Notes: generated from the letters alone by a model not told the origin. DNA of 43,439 bases from Micrococcales bacterium (GCA_009777345.1 WRMB01000033.1:1-43439); one strand, 5' to 3'. Numbered from the stretch's first letter, positions 24,507 through 31,107 are shown. Made by a program: numbers and translations.

Positions 24507-24560
24507 CGAGGTACGGCACGAGATACGAGGTTATAACCTCGTATCTCGTGCCGTACCTCG
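24507..24560. repeat. 54-bp perfect palindrome inside the tRNA array
   Basis: Arms 24507-24533 and 24534-24560 are exact reverse complements with no spacer; the centre is GGTTATAACC. Pairing extends to 24501-24566 with two mismatches. It fills most of the gap between tRNA-Arg(CCG) and tRNA-Gly(TCC). There is no T-tract. A terminator, a processing site or a cruciform are all possible. Confidence 0.9.
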
Positions 24561-24591
24561 TATCTCACCGCCTGGCACCGGGCGGGAATGG

Positions 24592-24664
24592 AGCGGATGA
24601 CGGGACTCGAACCCGCTGTCTCCTGCTTGGAAGGCAGGTGCGCCGCCAGTAGCGCCTCATCCGC
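24592..24664 (-). tRNA. tRNA-Gly(TCC)
   Basis: Acceptor GCGGATG/CATCCGC, anticodon loop CTTCCAA on CCTGC/GCAGG, discriminator T. Confidence 0.88.
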
Positions 24665-24669
24665 GAGCG

Positions 24670-24752
24670 GCCCGTGACGTGGGCCAGGCGCCCTCACAGG
24701 GACTCAAGGCAGCCCGTGACGTGGGCCAGGCGTCGTACCCTCACAGGGACTC
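24670..24752 (-). repeat. Tandem duplication at the 3' end of tRNA-Glu(TTC)
   Basis: A 21-base sequence (24670-24690) recurs exactly at 24712-24732. The following 15 bases of tRNA-Glu T-arm sequence (24691-24705) recur at 24738-24752. The first copy is a truncated tRNA 3' end that has lost its T-loop continuation, a record of slippage or unequal recombination. Confidence 0.8.
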
Positions 24753-24805
24753 GAACCCTGTCCTGGACCTTGAAAGAGTCCGGGCCTACCCATAGCCGAT
24801 GAGGG
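24737..24805 (-). tRNA. tRNA-Glu(TTC), short D-arm
   Basis: Acceptor CCCTCAT/GTGAGGG, anticodon loop CTTTCAA on GGACT/GGTCC, T-arm normal. At 69 bases the D-arm is shortened, so function is less certain. Confidence 0.65.
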
Positions 24806-24825
24806 CGTGGAACCGGCGGCTGGAG

Positions 24826-24898
24826 TGGAGCGCACGGGGATCGAACCCGCCACACGGACTTTGCAAGAGTCTGTCGCCACCGAGGAACATGGCACCCC
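24826..24898 (-). tRNA. tRNA-Ala(TGC), divergent D-arm
   Basis: Acceptor GGGGTGC/GCGCTCC with two G-T pairs, anticodon loop CTTGCAA, discriminator A. The D-arm pairs poorly, and the G3-U70 alanine identity pair is present. Confidence 0.65.
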
Positions 24899-24909
24899 AA
24901 GAACAAAAG

Positions 24910-24983
24910 TACTCGCGGCGGGACTCGAACCCGCACCGAGCCGGGTTTGAGCCGGGTGCCTCTGCCAGTTGGGCCACGCGAGC
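24910..24983 (-). tRNA. tRNA with CAA anticodon (Leu codon UUG) but short variable loop
   Basis: Acceptor GCTCGCG/CGCGAGT, normal D-arm and T-arm, anticodon loop CTCAAAC. Bacterial tRNA-Leu has a long variable arm; this one has only four or five bases there. Its aminoacyl identity is therefore uncertain. It shares an 18-base D-arm with the tRNA-like unit at 14580-14714. Confidence 0.7.
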
Positions 24984-24987
24984 ATCG

Positions 24988-25062
24988 AGCCTCCGGCAGG
25001 GATCGAACCTGCGCACGACGTGGTTTCGTAGACCACCGCTCTGTCCTCTGAGCTACGAAGGC
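24988..25062 (-). tRNA. tRNA-Arg(ACG)
   Basis: Acceptor GCCTTCG/CGGAGGC, anticodon loop CTACGAA on GTGGT/ACCAC. A34 would need TadA editing to inosine. Confidence 0.9.
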
Positions 25063-25063
25063 G

Positions 25064-25139
25064 TGGCGCGGGCCGGATTTGAACCGACGGTCTCGGTCGT
25101 ATGAAACCCGCGGGGACGGCCGAGCTCCCCTACCGCGCT
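25064..25139 (-). tRNA. tRNA-Met(CAT), position 1-72 unpaired
   Basis: Anticodon loop TTCATAC, D-arm with a GGGG/CCCC stem. With standard alignment the first acceptor pair is A1-C72, a mismatch. The anticodon stem contains a G-A mismatch. It is divergent. Confidence 0.65.
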
Positions 25140-25141
25140 AG

Positions 25142-25214
25142 TACCCCCGACCGGATTTGAACCGGCGGTCTCCTCTTTGAGAGAGAGGTGAGATAACCAC
25201 TACTCCACGGGGGC
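25142..25214 (-). tRNA. tRNA-Glu(CTC)
   Basis: Acceptor GCCCCCG/CGGGGGT, anticodon loop CTCTCAA on CCTCT/AGAGG, discriminator A. Confidence 0.88.
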
Positions 25215-25230
25215 ATGATACTGCTGAGCG

Positions 25231-25303
25231 TGCACGACCCGGGGCTCGAACCCGGAACCAGCTGTGTGTAAGACAGCCGCGCTGCCAGTTGCGCCAATCG
25301 TGC
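25231..25303 (-). tRNA. tRNA-Val(TAC)
   Basis: Acceptor GCACGAT/GTCGTGC, anticodon loop CTTACAC on GCTGT/ACAGC, discriminator A. Confidence 0.9.
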
Positions 25304-25304
25304 G

Positions 25305-25376
25305 TCGCGGTAACGGGACTCGAACCCGCACGCACGGCTTATGAGACCGCTGCTCTACCTGCTGAGCTATACCGCT
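25305..25376 (-). tRNA. tRNA-Met(CAT), position 1-72 unpaired
   Basis: Anticodon loop CTCATAA on GCGGT/GCCGT. Acceptor pairs 2-7 form, but position 1 is A opposite G72. D-arm and T-arm are normal. Confidence 0.75.
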
Positions 25377-25379
25377 GCG

Positions 25380-25452
25380 TGCCCCGCCCTGGCCTCGAAC
25401 CAGGAGCCCACGGATTAAGAGTCCGCTGCACGTCCGCTTGTGCTTGCGAGGC
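25380..25452 (-). tRNA. tRNA-Lys(CTT)
   Basis: Acceptor GCCTCGC/GCGGGGC, anticodon loop CTCTTAA on GCGGA/TCCGT, discriminator A. Confidence 0.88.
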
Positions 25453-25473
25453 TGGTACTGTGAAGAACACGAG

Positions 25474-25557
25474 TGCGCCGGGAGGGATTCGAACCCCCAT
25501 CCGTCCTTGGACTCCCGGTTTACAGCCGGGCTGCTTGAGCCGTTTGCATACCGACGC
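25474..25557 (-). tRNA. tRNA-Tyr(GTA)
   Basis: Acceptor GCGTCGG/CCGGCGC, anticodon loop CTGTAAA on CCCGG/CCGGG, and the long variable arm expected of bacterial tRNA-Tyr (84 bases in all). Confidence 0.9.
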
Positions 25558-25597
25558 GAGAGCCCCGGGGCGACCGATTCTGTCGACCGGGGCGTCG

Positions 25598-25621
25598 GGC
25601 AGCCGGGCACACCCGGCTGCC
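25598..25621. terminator. Hairpin in the tRNA array
   Basis: A 10-bp GC-rich stem (GGCAGCCGGG/CCCGGCTGCC) with a 4-base loop lies between tRNA-Trp and tRNA-Tyr. Read in the array direction it follows the rRNA-spacer-like element by 9 bases. It is T-rich on its plus-strand exit side. Terminator or RNA-processing stem. Confidence 0.5.
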
Positions 25622-25630
25622 TGTTCTTCT

Positions 25631-25654
25631 CGTCCACTGTGCAGTTCTCAACAC
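25631..25654 (-). promoter_or_regulatory. rRNA-spacer-like antitermination or processing element
   Basis: On the minus strand GTGTTGAGAACTGCACAGTG followed by GACG closely matches a conserved stretch of the 16S-23S spacer in Streptomyces and relatives (TTGAGAACTGCACAGTGGACG, from memory). That stretch is linked to rRNA processing and antitermination. A small hairpin (ACCGCC, GAGA, GGCGGT) directly precedes it. Confidence 0.5.
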
Positions 25655-25699
25655 CGCCTCTCGGCGGTACGTGCGCCCATGGCGAACCATGAGCACGAG

Positions 25700-25771
25700 C
25701 ACGGACGGAAGGACTCGAACCCTCAACACGCGGCTTTGGAGACCGCTGCTCTGCCGTTGAGCTACGTCCGC
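25700..25771 (-). tRNA. tRNA-Trp(CCA)
   Basis: Acceptor GCGGACG/CGTCCGT, anticodon loop CTCCAAA on GCGGT/GCCGC, discriminator G as in bacterial tRNA-Trp. First gene of the array. Confidence 0.9.
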
Positions 25772-25806
25772 TCGGTGATTCAGCTGTTCTGGTGCGTACA
25801 TACAAG

Positions 25807-25842
25807 AAGGCCGCCTCTGGGACCTGTCCCGGAAGCGGCCTT
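25807..25842. terminator. Hairpin downstream of the 49-codon gene
   Basis: An 8-bp stem (AAGGCCGC/GCGGCCTT) with a nested GGGA/TCCC stem ends 15 bases past the stop of the minus-strand small gene and 36 bases before tRNA-Trp. On the minus strand CTTGT follows the stem. Confidence 0.6.
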
Positions 25843-25856
25843 GTCACCCGTACGGG

Positions 25857-26006
25857 TCACGTCATGGCGGCTCCGGAGCTGGTCCACTCCTGCTTGATCC
25901 CGCGGCCGACATACCGTTCGACGACCGTCAGGTTCGCGCACTGCACGGTGTTCGCGCACTGCATGGTGAAGTGGCGGGCGGTCGGGACGACGAGCGTCGC
26001 GGCCAT
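25857..26006 (-). CDS. 49-residue protein with a QCAN repeat
   Basis: A very strong ribosome site (AGGAGGAGGTGG, 5 bases before ATG) and a hairpin just past the stop support this short gene. The product begins MAATLVVPTARHFTMQCAN and repeats QCAN (MQCAN-TVQCAN), ending KQEWTSSGAAMT. There is no signal peptide or membrane helix. The two Cys-Ala-Asn motifs could bind a metal, but this is only a suggestion. It lies at the head of the tRNA array on the same strand. No family recognised. Small genes with strong ribosome sites next to tRNA arrays are common in phage DNA. Confidence 0.6.
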   Translation of the reverse strand: MAATLVVPTARHFTMQCANTVQCANLTVVERYVGRGIKQEWTSSGAAMT

Positions 26007-26202
26007 CGGTACCACCTCCTCCTGATGCGGCCCGCCCAGCGCGAACCGATGTCCTTCATCGTGCCAGGGGGACCGTGACGACGGCTACTGATTTATGGAA
26101 ACTGCCTCCGACGAGGCCGAGAAGCCGTCGTCCCGTCATCCCCCAGAGGGGGTAGGCGACGGCTCGCTCCACAGAGCGATGCCCTGGGCCCGAGCCCTTC
26201 CC

Positions 26203-26208
26203 TAGGAT
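26203..26208 (+). promoter_or_regulatory. -10 box of a leaderless promoter
   Basis: TAGGAT precedes the GTG at 26216 by 7 bases. This decides the start of the sensor kinase over the ATG at 26207, which overlaps the box. The 180 bases before it are gene-free and contain an inverted repeat (GACGACGGCT near 26078, AGCCGTCGTC near 26125). Confidence 0.55.
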
Positions 26209-26215
26209 GACCGGT

Positions 26216-27373
26216 GTGCCTGCGGACCAGATGACGTCGACCGGCCGACGTGGGGGCGTCCTGGTGCGGGCCCTGACGGCTGCCGCGGTTCCCGGGCCGC
26301 GCTGGGCCCGTCTCCCGCCGCACGGTGGCGCGGCCTGGTTCGGCCTGGTCGGGGTGACGCTGGCCCTCGGCGGCCTGGTGGTGGCGGTCCATGCCGAAGC
26401 CCGAGCCTTCAGCGGCGTCCCCGGGCCGGCCCCCCGGCTGCTGCTGTACGCCCTCCTGACGGTGGCCCCGCTGCTGCTGGTCGCGCGCGGCCCGCTCCAC
26501 GTCTGGCGGTTGCAGATGCTCGGGCTGGTGGCGCTCGGGCTGACCCCGGCTCCCGCGGCCTGGCCGTGGTCCGTCACCGGTCTGCTCTGCCTGCTCCTGG
26601 CCCTGGTCTTCACCGCCGTGGCCGAGGACACCGACCGGCTGGTCGGGGTGGCGGTCTGGACGCTCCTCGCCCTGATCTGGTCCGGTCGTAACACCCCGGC
26701 GATCTCGCTGGCGGCGTTGGTCTTCGCCATGGCGTCGGTCCTGGTCATCGGGTCGATGCAGCGGATCAAGGACCGGACGCAGCGCGAGCTGAGCACCACC
26801 CGGGCGGCCCTGGACGCCGAGTCGACCGACCATGCCATCCTGGCCGAGCGGACCCGGATCGCCCGGGAGCTGCACGACAGCGTCGGCCACCGGATGACGA
26901 TGATCGCGATCCAGGCCGAAGCCACCCGTCTGCGCCACCAGGACCTACCAGCCGATACCGTCTCGGCCCTCGAAGCGATCCAGGCCACCGCCCGCGAGGC
27001 GCTGGCCGAGACGCGCGGCGTGGTCAGCCTCCTGCGGTCCGACTCGCCGACCGGGCCGAATGCGGACGAGGCCGAGCGGGCGCCCGCACCGGGCATCGAC
27101 CGGCTGGACGATCTGGTCACCCAGGCCCGGCGCGGCGGGATGGTCCTCGACTACCACCGGACCGGCCCGGTCCGGCCGCTCCCGGCAGCGACCGAGCTGG
27201 CGGCCTTCCGGATCGTCCAGGAGTCGCTGGCCAACGCTGCCCGGCACGCCGCGGGAGCAGCGGTGGACATCACCCTGGACTTCTCCGACACGGCTCTCAC
27301 CGTCTCGGTGGTCAATACCCGGCCGCCGCGCGAGCCCGAACCGGTCCCGGCGGCGGAGGGCGAACAACCATGA
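26216..27373 (+). CDS. NarL-type sensor histidine kinase, lacking the end of its ATPase domain
   Basis: This 385-residue protein has about four or five N-terminal membrane helices (residues 30-180). Next is a HisKA_3 dimerisation domain with the phospho-acceptor in ARELHDSVGHRM (His220), then the HATPase N-box (FRIVQESLANAARHA, about 335). It stops after VSVVNTRPP and a short acidic tail. The glycine-rich G box and lid expected next (GxGLxGMRERV) are missing here but occur at the end of the following, overlapping gene. By itself this kinase should bind ATP poorly. The stop overlaps the next start (ATGA). It signals to the response regulator at 27972. Confidence 0.8.
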   Translation: MPADQMTSTGRRGGVLVRALTAAAVPGPRWARLPPHGGAAWFGLVGVTLALGGLVVAVHAEARAFSGVPGPAPRLLLYALLTVAPLLLVARGPLHVWRLQMLGLVALGLTPAPAAWPWSVTGLLCLLLALVFTAVAEDTDRLVGVAVWTLLALIWSGRNTPAISLAALVFAMASVLVIGSMQRIKDRTQRELSTTRAALDAESTDHAILAERTRIARELHDSVGHRMTMIAIQAEATRLRHQDLPADTVSALEAIQATAREALAETRGVVSLLRSDSPTGPNADEAERAPAPGIDRLDDLVTQARRGGMVLDYHRTGPVRPLPAATELAAFRIVQESLANAARHAAGAAVDITLDFSDTALTVSVVNTRPPREPEPVPAAEGEQP

Positions 27374-27972
27374 GGTTCGGGCGGACTCTCCAGCGCCTGG
27401 CAGCGGACTGGCTCTACTGCCTGCTCCAAGGGCTGCTGTCCTTCGTCGATATCGCCTTCTGGCTGCTCGGGGTGGTCGTCAGCCCCCTGCTGGCCCTGGT
27501 CCTGGGGCCGCGTCTGGCGGCGGCCCTGGAGACCGGCGTGAACTGGCTGGCCGATCTTCACGACCGCCTGGCCGCCTGGCGTCAGCGTCGCCCGCGGCTC
27601 GACGACGGGCCGCGTCAACCCTCGACCTGGCGGTCGTTGCGCTGCCTGGGGACCAACGCCCTGTCGCTGCCGGTCCACGTCGTCGTGCTGCTGGTATTCC
27701 CCGTGGCCATGGCCTGGGCGCCGCTCCACAGCCGCCTGCTGGGCTGGGCGCTGTCCCAACGTCTCCCGGCTGCGGGACCCGAGCCGGACCGTCGCGGTGG
27801 GCACGGCCTGGTCGGTATGAGAGAACGGGTCCGAGCCCTGGGCGGGACGCTGACGACCGGGCCGGACGACGCGGGCGGTTTCCGGGTGCGGGCCGTGCTC
27901 CCCCTCGACCCGACCGGTCCGGTCGATACTGGGACCGTGCCGACCGATCGACCCGACCAGGAAGATGGCTGA
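27370..27972 (+). CDS. Membrane protein carrying the missing G-box of the histidine kinase
   Basis: The 200-residue protein begins with hydrophobic helices (WLYCLLQGLLSFVDIAFWLL, VVVSPLLALVLG; later LPVHVVVLLVFPVAMAWA). They resemble pieces of the membrane sensor domain found at the N-terminus of actinobacterial NarL-type kinases. The last 60 residues are the end of a HATPase domain: GGHGLVGMRERVRALGG, then GGFRVRAVLPL. No histidine box or N-box is present. It overlaps the kinase by ATGA and the regulator by one base. It could complement the upstream kinase as a split ATP-binding domain. Alternatively it is what remains after deletion between two tandem kinases. Confidence 0.7.
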   Translation: MRFGRTLQRLAADWLYCLLQGLLSFVDIAFWLLGVVVSPLLALVLGPRLAAALETGVNWLADLHDRLAAWRQRRPRLDDGPRQPSTWRSLRCLGTNALSLPVHVVVLLVFPVAMAWAPLHSRLLGWALSQRLPAAGPEPDRRGGHGLVGMRERVRALGGTLTTGPDDAGGFRVRAVLPLDPTGPVDTGTVPTDRPDQEDG

Positions 27973-28631
27973 TGATCCGCGTTCTGCTGGTCGACGACCA
28001 GGCGATGATCCGCGACGGGCTCGCCGTGCTGCTGACCTCGTCGGGCGAGATCGAGGTGACCGCGCAGGCCAGCGACGGGGCGCAGGCGGTCGAGCTGGCG
28101 GCGACCACCGCGCTCGACGTCGTCGTCATGGACGTCCGGATGCCGGTCATGGACGGTATCGAGGCGACCGCCAAGATGGTCGAGAACCGAGCCGAGCCCG
28201 ACAGCCGGCCGCATATCCTGATCCTGACGACCTTCGACCACGACGACTACGTCTACAGCGCGCTGGCGGCCGGTGCCAGCGGTTTCCTGCTCAAGGACGC
28301 GCCCGCACGCGACCTGGTCGAAGCGGTGAAGATCATCGACCAGGGCGAGGCCCTGCTGGCCCCGTCGATCACCCGGCGGCTGCTGGCCGATTTTGCCGGG
28401 CGCCGCCGGGAAGGTCGCGGCGCCAACCCGCAGGCGGTGGCTTCTCTGACACCGCGCGAGCTGGACGTCCTGCGCCAGATGGCCCGCGGCCTGTCGAACG
28501 GCGAGATCGCCGAGTCGTTGTTCCTCTCCGAGCAGACCGTCAAGACCCACGTCGCCCATATCTTGACGAAGCTGGCCGTCCGCGACCGCACCCAGGCGGT
28601 GGTCTTCGCCTACGAGAACGGCGTCGTCTGA
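27972..28631 (+). CDS. NarL/LuxR-family response regulator
   Basis: The 219-residue regulator has a receiver domain with the acidic pocket VDDQ, phospho-acceptor Asp54 in VVMDVRMP, Thr in ILTTFD and Lys in FLLKDAP. The C-terminal LuxR helix-turn-helix is at about 155-216 (LTPRELDVLRQMARGLSN, then EIAESLFLSEQTVKTHV). All switch residues are present, so it should be phosphorylated normally. Its ATG overlaps the stop of the preceding membrane protein by one base (TGATG). Targets are not evident; the DUF1023 hydrolase downstream has its own promoter. Confidence 0.9.
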   Translation: MIRVLLVDDQAMIRDGLAVLLTSSGEIEVTAQASDGAQAVELAATTALDVVVMDVRMPVMDGIEATAKMVENRAEPDSRPHILILTTFDHDDYVYSALAAGASGFLLKDAPARDLVEAVKIIDQGEALLAPSITRRLLADFAGRRREGRGANPQAVASLTPRELDVLRQMARGLSNGEIAESLFLSEQTVKTHVAHILTKLAVRDRTQAVVFAYENGVV

Positions 28632-28665
28632 CCCCCCACCGACACCGGTGCGACCCTTCCACGCC

Positions 28666-28691
28666 AGAACGACATTTCAAAGTGTCGTTCT
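28666..28691 (+). terminator. Hairpin terminator of the two-component operon
   Basis: AGAACGACA pairs with TGTCGTTCT across an 8-base loop, 34 bases past the response regulator stop. AAAGTGTCG recurs just beyond it (GTGAAAGTGTCGCA). There is no T-tract. Confidence 0.6.
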
Positions 28692-28778
28692 AGCGTGAAA
28701 GTGTCGCACGGAACCCACTCTCTGAGGTGAGACGCACAATCGCTCCGGTAGGTGATCCGTCGTCGGTCGGCGACCTCC

Positions 28779-28784
28779 TAGTTT
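28779..28784 (+). promoter_or_regulatory. -10 box of a leaderless promoter
   Basis: TAGTTT precedes the ATG at 28791 by 6 bases. No ribosome binding site is present. Confidence 0.5.
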
Positions 28785-28790
28785 CGGGGT

Positions 28791-29696
28791 ATGACGAAAC
28801 GACTGCTCGGCCTGGCCATCGCTGTCCTGGCGCTGTTCGCGCTGCAGACGCTCCTGGCCACGTCGGCGGCCGCCCGGGCCAGCGCCGTCCTGGACGGCCC
28901 CGGCACCCCGAGCGTCCGCTATTCCCCGGCCGCTCTCGCGGGCCCGGCCGCCGACCGTGGGGTCGACCTGCTGGAAGACAGCTCCGACCAGCGGTTACGT
29001 GTTCGCCAGTGGGGTGAGGTCGAACCGGGCGGCTCGGTGACGGTCATCGTCGGCGGGGTGGGCCACACGGCGGCGGAGTTCGACTCTGACGACGGTCGCA
29101 CCCCGACTGGCCGAGCCATGAGCCTGCCCCAGCAGGCCAGGGCCCTGCGTCAGGCCGCGGCCGACCAGGGCCTGCGCCCACCGGCGGTGATCGCCTTTCT
29201 CGGATACGACGCCCCGGGGAACGTCATCGGCGCCCTGGACGCCGAACCGATCAGGACCGGCGCCGCCAACCTGACCGCGCTGACCGGAGCCCTGAACCAG
29301 CTCGACAGCACGCTGGAGACCACCTGGATCTGCCATTCCTACGGTTCGCTGGTCTGCGCGTCGGGTATGTTCACCGACCGGCCGGAAGAACGACCGTCGC
29401 AGGTCGTGCTGATCGGCAGCCCGGGAATCCACCTCGACCGGGCCGACCAGGCACCGGCGGATATCGCGCTCTATACCGGGCGCGGCGACGAGGACCCGAT
29501 CGGGCTGGCCCCGGCGCTCGGCCTGCTGTACGGCAGCTTTGGCGCCGACCCGGCCCGGCCCGGTTTCGGCGCCGAGCCGATCCCGACCGATCCGGGAACC
29601 GGGCACTCCGACTATTTCCGGGCCGGTTCCAGCCAGCTCGCGGCTATGGCCGACCTCAGCGCTACCCCGGTCTCGAACCGCGTCCCGGTCGGGTGA
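28791..29696 (+). CDS. Secreted DUF1023 alpha/beta hydrolase
   Basis: The 301-residue protein has a signal peptide (MTKRLLGLAIAVLALFAL, cut near SAAARA). The DUF1023 hydrolase core follows, with the family's characteristic GGVGHTAAEFDSDDGR, IAFLGYDAPGNV and nucleophile elbow CHSYGSLVC. A GTGHSDYF sequence near the C-terminus probably supplies the catalytic histidine. The family is actinobacterial and is presumed to contain esterases or lipases; substrates are unknown. The start is fixed by the signal peptide and by the leaderless -10 box. The acyltransferase gene follows within 60 bases, so the two may form an operon for envelope lipid or polysaccharide modification. Confidence 0.85.
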   Translation: MTKRLLGLAIAVLALFALQTLLATSAAARASAVLDGPGTPSVRYSPAALAGPAADRGVDLLEDSSDQRLRVRQWGEVEPGGSVTVIVGGVGHTAAEFDSDDGRTPTGRAMSLPQQARALRQAAADQGLRPPAVIAFLGYDAPGNVIGALDAEPIRTGAANLTALTGALNQLDSTLETTWICHSYGSLVCASGMFTDRPEERPSQVVLIGSPGIHLDRADQAPADIALYTGRGDEDPIGLAPALGLLYGSFGADPARPGFGAEPIPTDPGTGHSDYFRAGSSQLAAMADLSATPVSNRVPVG

Positions 29697-29756
29697 GGCC
29701 GTGCCCCGTCCTGACGACCCCGACCAGCCGCACGCTCCGACCACCGCCCGGGAGCC

Positions 29757-31061
29757 ATGATGACCAGCCCTCGCACCCTGTCCGTCGACCCGACCCACGA
29801 CCACCTGCTCGACCAGGTCCGAGCCGTCAGCCTGGGGCTGGTCGTGCTCGGCCACTGGCTGGTCGGCGGGCTGGGCTACGACGGTCCCGCGCTGCGGTCC
29901 GCCAGCCCTTTGGCGACCATGCCCTGGGCCGCGCCGCTGACCTGGCTGGTCGCGGTGCTGGGCCTGTTCCTCTGCGTCGGCGGACGCCTGTCGGTCGAGT
30001 CCTGGAACCGGGCCCTGGCCCGGGACGACCAGACCGCCCAGCGACACGGGGCGGTCCGGGTGTGGTGGTCCTGGACCGGCCGACGACTGGGTCGGCTGGG
30101 ACGACCGTTGCTGCCCGCTGTCGGCGCGGTCGGGCTGGTCCTGGCCATCAGCAGCGCTGTCGGCGTCCCCGACGTCACCCTGAGGACCCTGGTCCGGACC
30201 ATGGCCCAGCCGTTGTGGTTCCTGGGCGTCTACCTGCTGCTGACCGTCGCCACACCAGTCTTGGCCCGGCTCGACGCACGCTGGGGCCTGCGCGCGGTCG
30301 CGACGATGGCCGCCCTGGTGGCCGTGGTCGACCTGGTCCGCTTCGGTCCCTTCGACGCGACGGCGCCGTCCTGGTTCGCCTGGCTCGCCCTGGTCCCTGG
30401 TTGGGCGCTGGCCTTCCAGCTGGGGATCTGGTGGTCCGGACGCCAGGGCCGACGCCGCCGGGTACCGCCGACCAGGGTCGGTCTGGCTCTCCTGGTCGTC
30501 AGCGGCATCGGCCTGGTGGCCCTGATGGGATGGGCGGGCTACCCGGTGTCGATGGTCGGCGGCGGCGGGGTCGCGGCCCGGTCGGCCACCCACCCGCCGA
30601 CCCTGACGCTGCTCGCCCTGGAAGCGGTGGCGATCGGGGCACTGTGGCGCTGGGAAGTTTTGTTGCGGCGCTTCTTCGACCGCAGGACGACCAGCGCCCC
30701 GTCAGGACTGGCACCGCGCCGTCCGCCGGTCCGCCGCCTTGCCGACCGGTTGACGTCGCAGCTGCGCACCGACCCGGTCGGCGTGCTGGTCTGGCACCAG
30801 GCGGCAGCCCTGCTGCCCGTGCTGACGTTCGCGGTCCTCACGCCCGGCGCAGCACTCCCCGGCCTGACCGCGGCCCCGACCGGTCCTGGCTGGCTGCTGG
30901 CCCGACTGGGCTGGCTGCCGCTGTTCGCCGTCCTGCTGACTCTGGTCGGCGGAAGACGAGAAGCAGAGCAGCAGACCGTCCGGCGGAGCAAGCGACCAGC
31001 CCGGTGTGGAAAACTGGATGATCACAACGGAGAGATCGACCGGTACGGCATGGAGAAGTGA
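29757..31061 (+). CDS. Acyltransferase-3 family membrane protein
   Basis: This 434-residue protein has about ten membrane helices and begins with the acyltransferase-3 signature LDQVRAVSLGLVVLGHWLV, containing the conserved arginine and histidine. Such proteins transfer acyl groups to cell-surface sugars or lipids. Positively charged loops (RRLGRLGR, RRRVPPTR) fit cytoplasmic positions. The last 50 residues after the final helix are hydrophilic and look unlike the family. GGGAG precedes ATGATG; the second ATG (29760) has the better spacing. No glycan synthesis genes are nearby to indicate the acceptor. Confidence 0.75.
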   Translation: MMTSPRTLSVDPTHDHLLDQVRAVSLGLVVLGHWLVGGLGYDGPALRSASPLATMPWAAPLTWLVAVLGLFLCVGGRLSVESWNRALARDDQTAQRHGAVRVWWSWTGRRLGRLGRPLLPAVGAVGLVLAISSAVGVPDVTLRTLVRTMAQPLWFLGVYLLLTVATPVLARLDARWGLRAVATMAALVAVVDLVRFGPFDATAPSWFAWLALVPGWALAFQLGIWWSGRQGRRRRVPPTRVGLALLVVSGIGLVALMGWAGYPVSMVGGGGVAARSATHPPTLTLLALEAVAIGALWRWEVLLRRFFDRRTTSAPSGLAPRRPPVRRLADRLTSQLRTDPVGVLVWHQAAALLPVLTFAVLTPGAALPGLTAAPTGPGWLLARLGWLPLFAVLLTLVGGRREAEQQTVRRSKRPARCGKLDDHNGEIDRYGMEK

Positions 31062-31071
31062 ACGACAACAC

Positions 31072-31101
31072 TTGGAGAGATGGACTGGTAGGCAGTAGCC
31101 T
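31072..31101 (+). promoter_or_regulatory. Promoter of the AAA/DUF4143 gene
   Basis: TTGGAG (31072-31077) and TAGCCT (31096-31101) are separated by 18 bp. The ATG at 31108 follows by 6 bases, giving a leaderless message. Confidence 0.55.
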
Positions 31102-31107
31102 CAAGGC

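Noticed and set aside
24507..24560. CRISPR repeat or insertion-sequence end
   Set aside because: There is only one copy, with no spacers, transposase or target-site duplication; it is a single palindrome.
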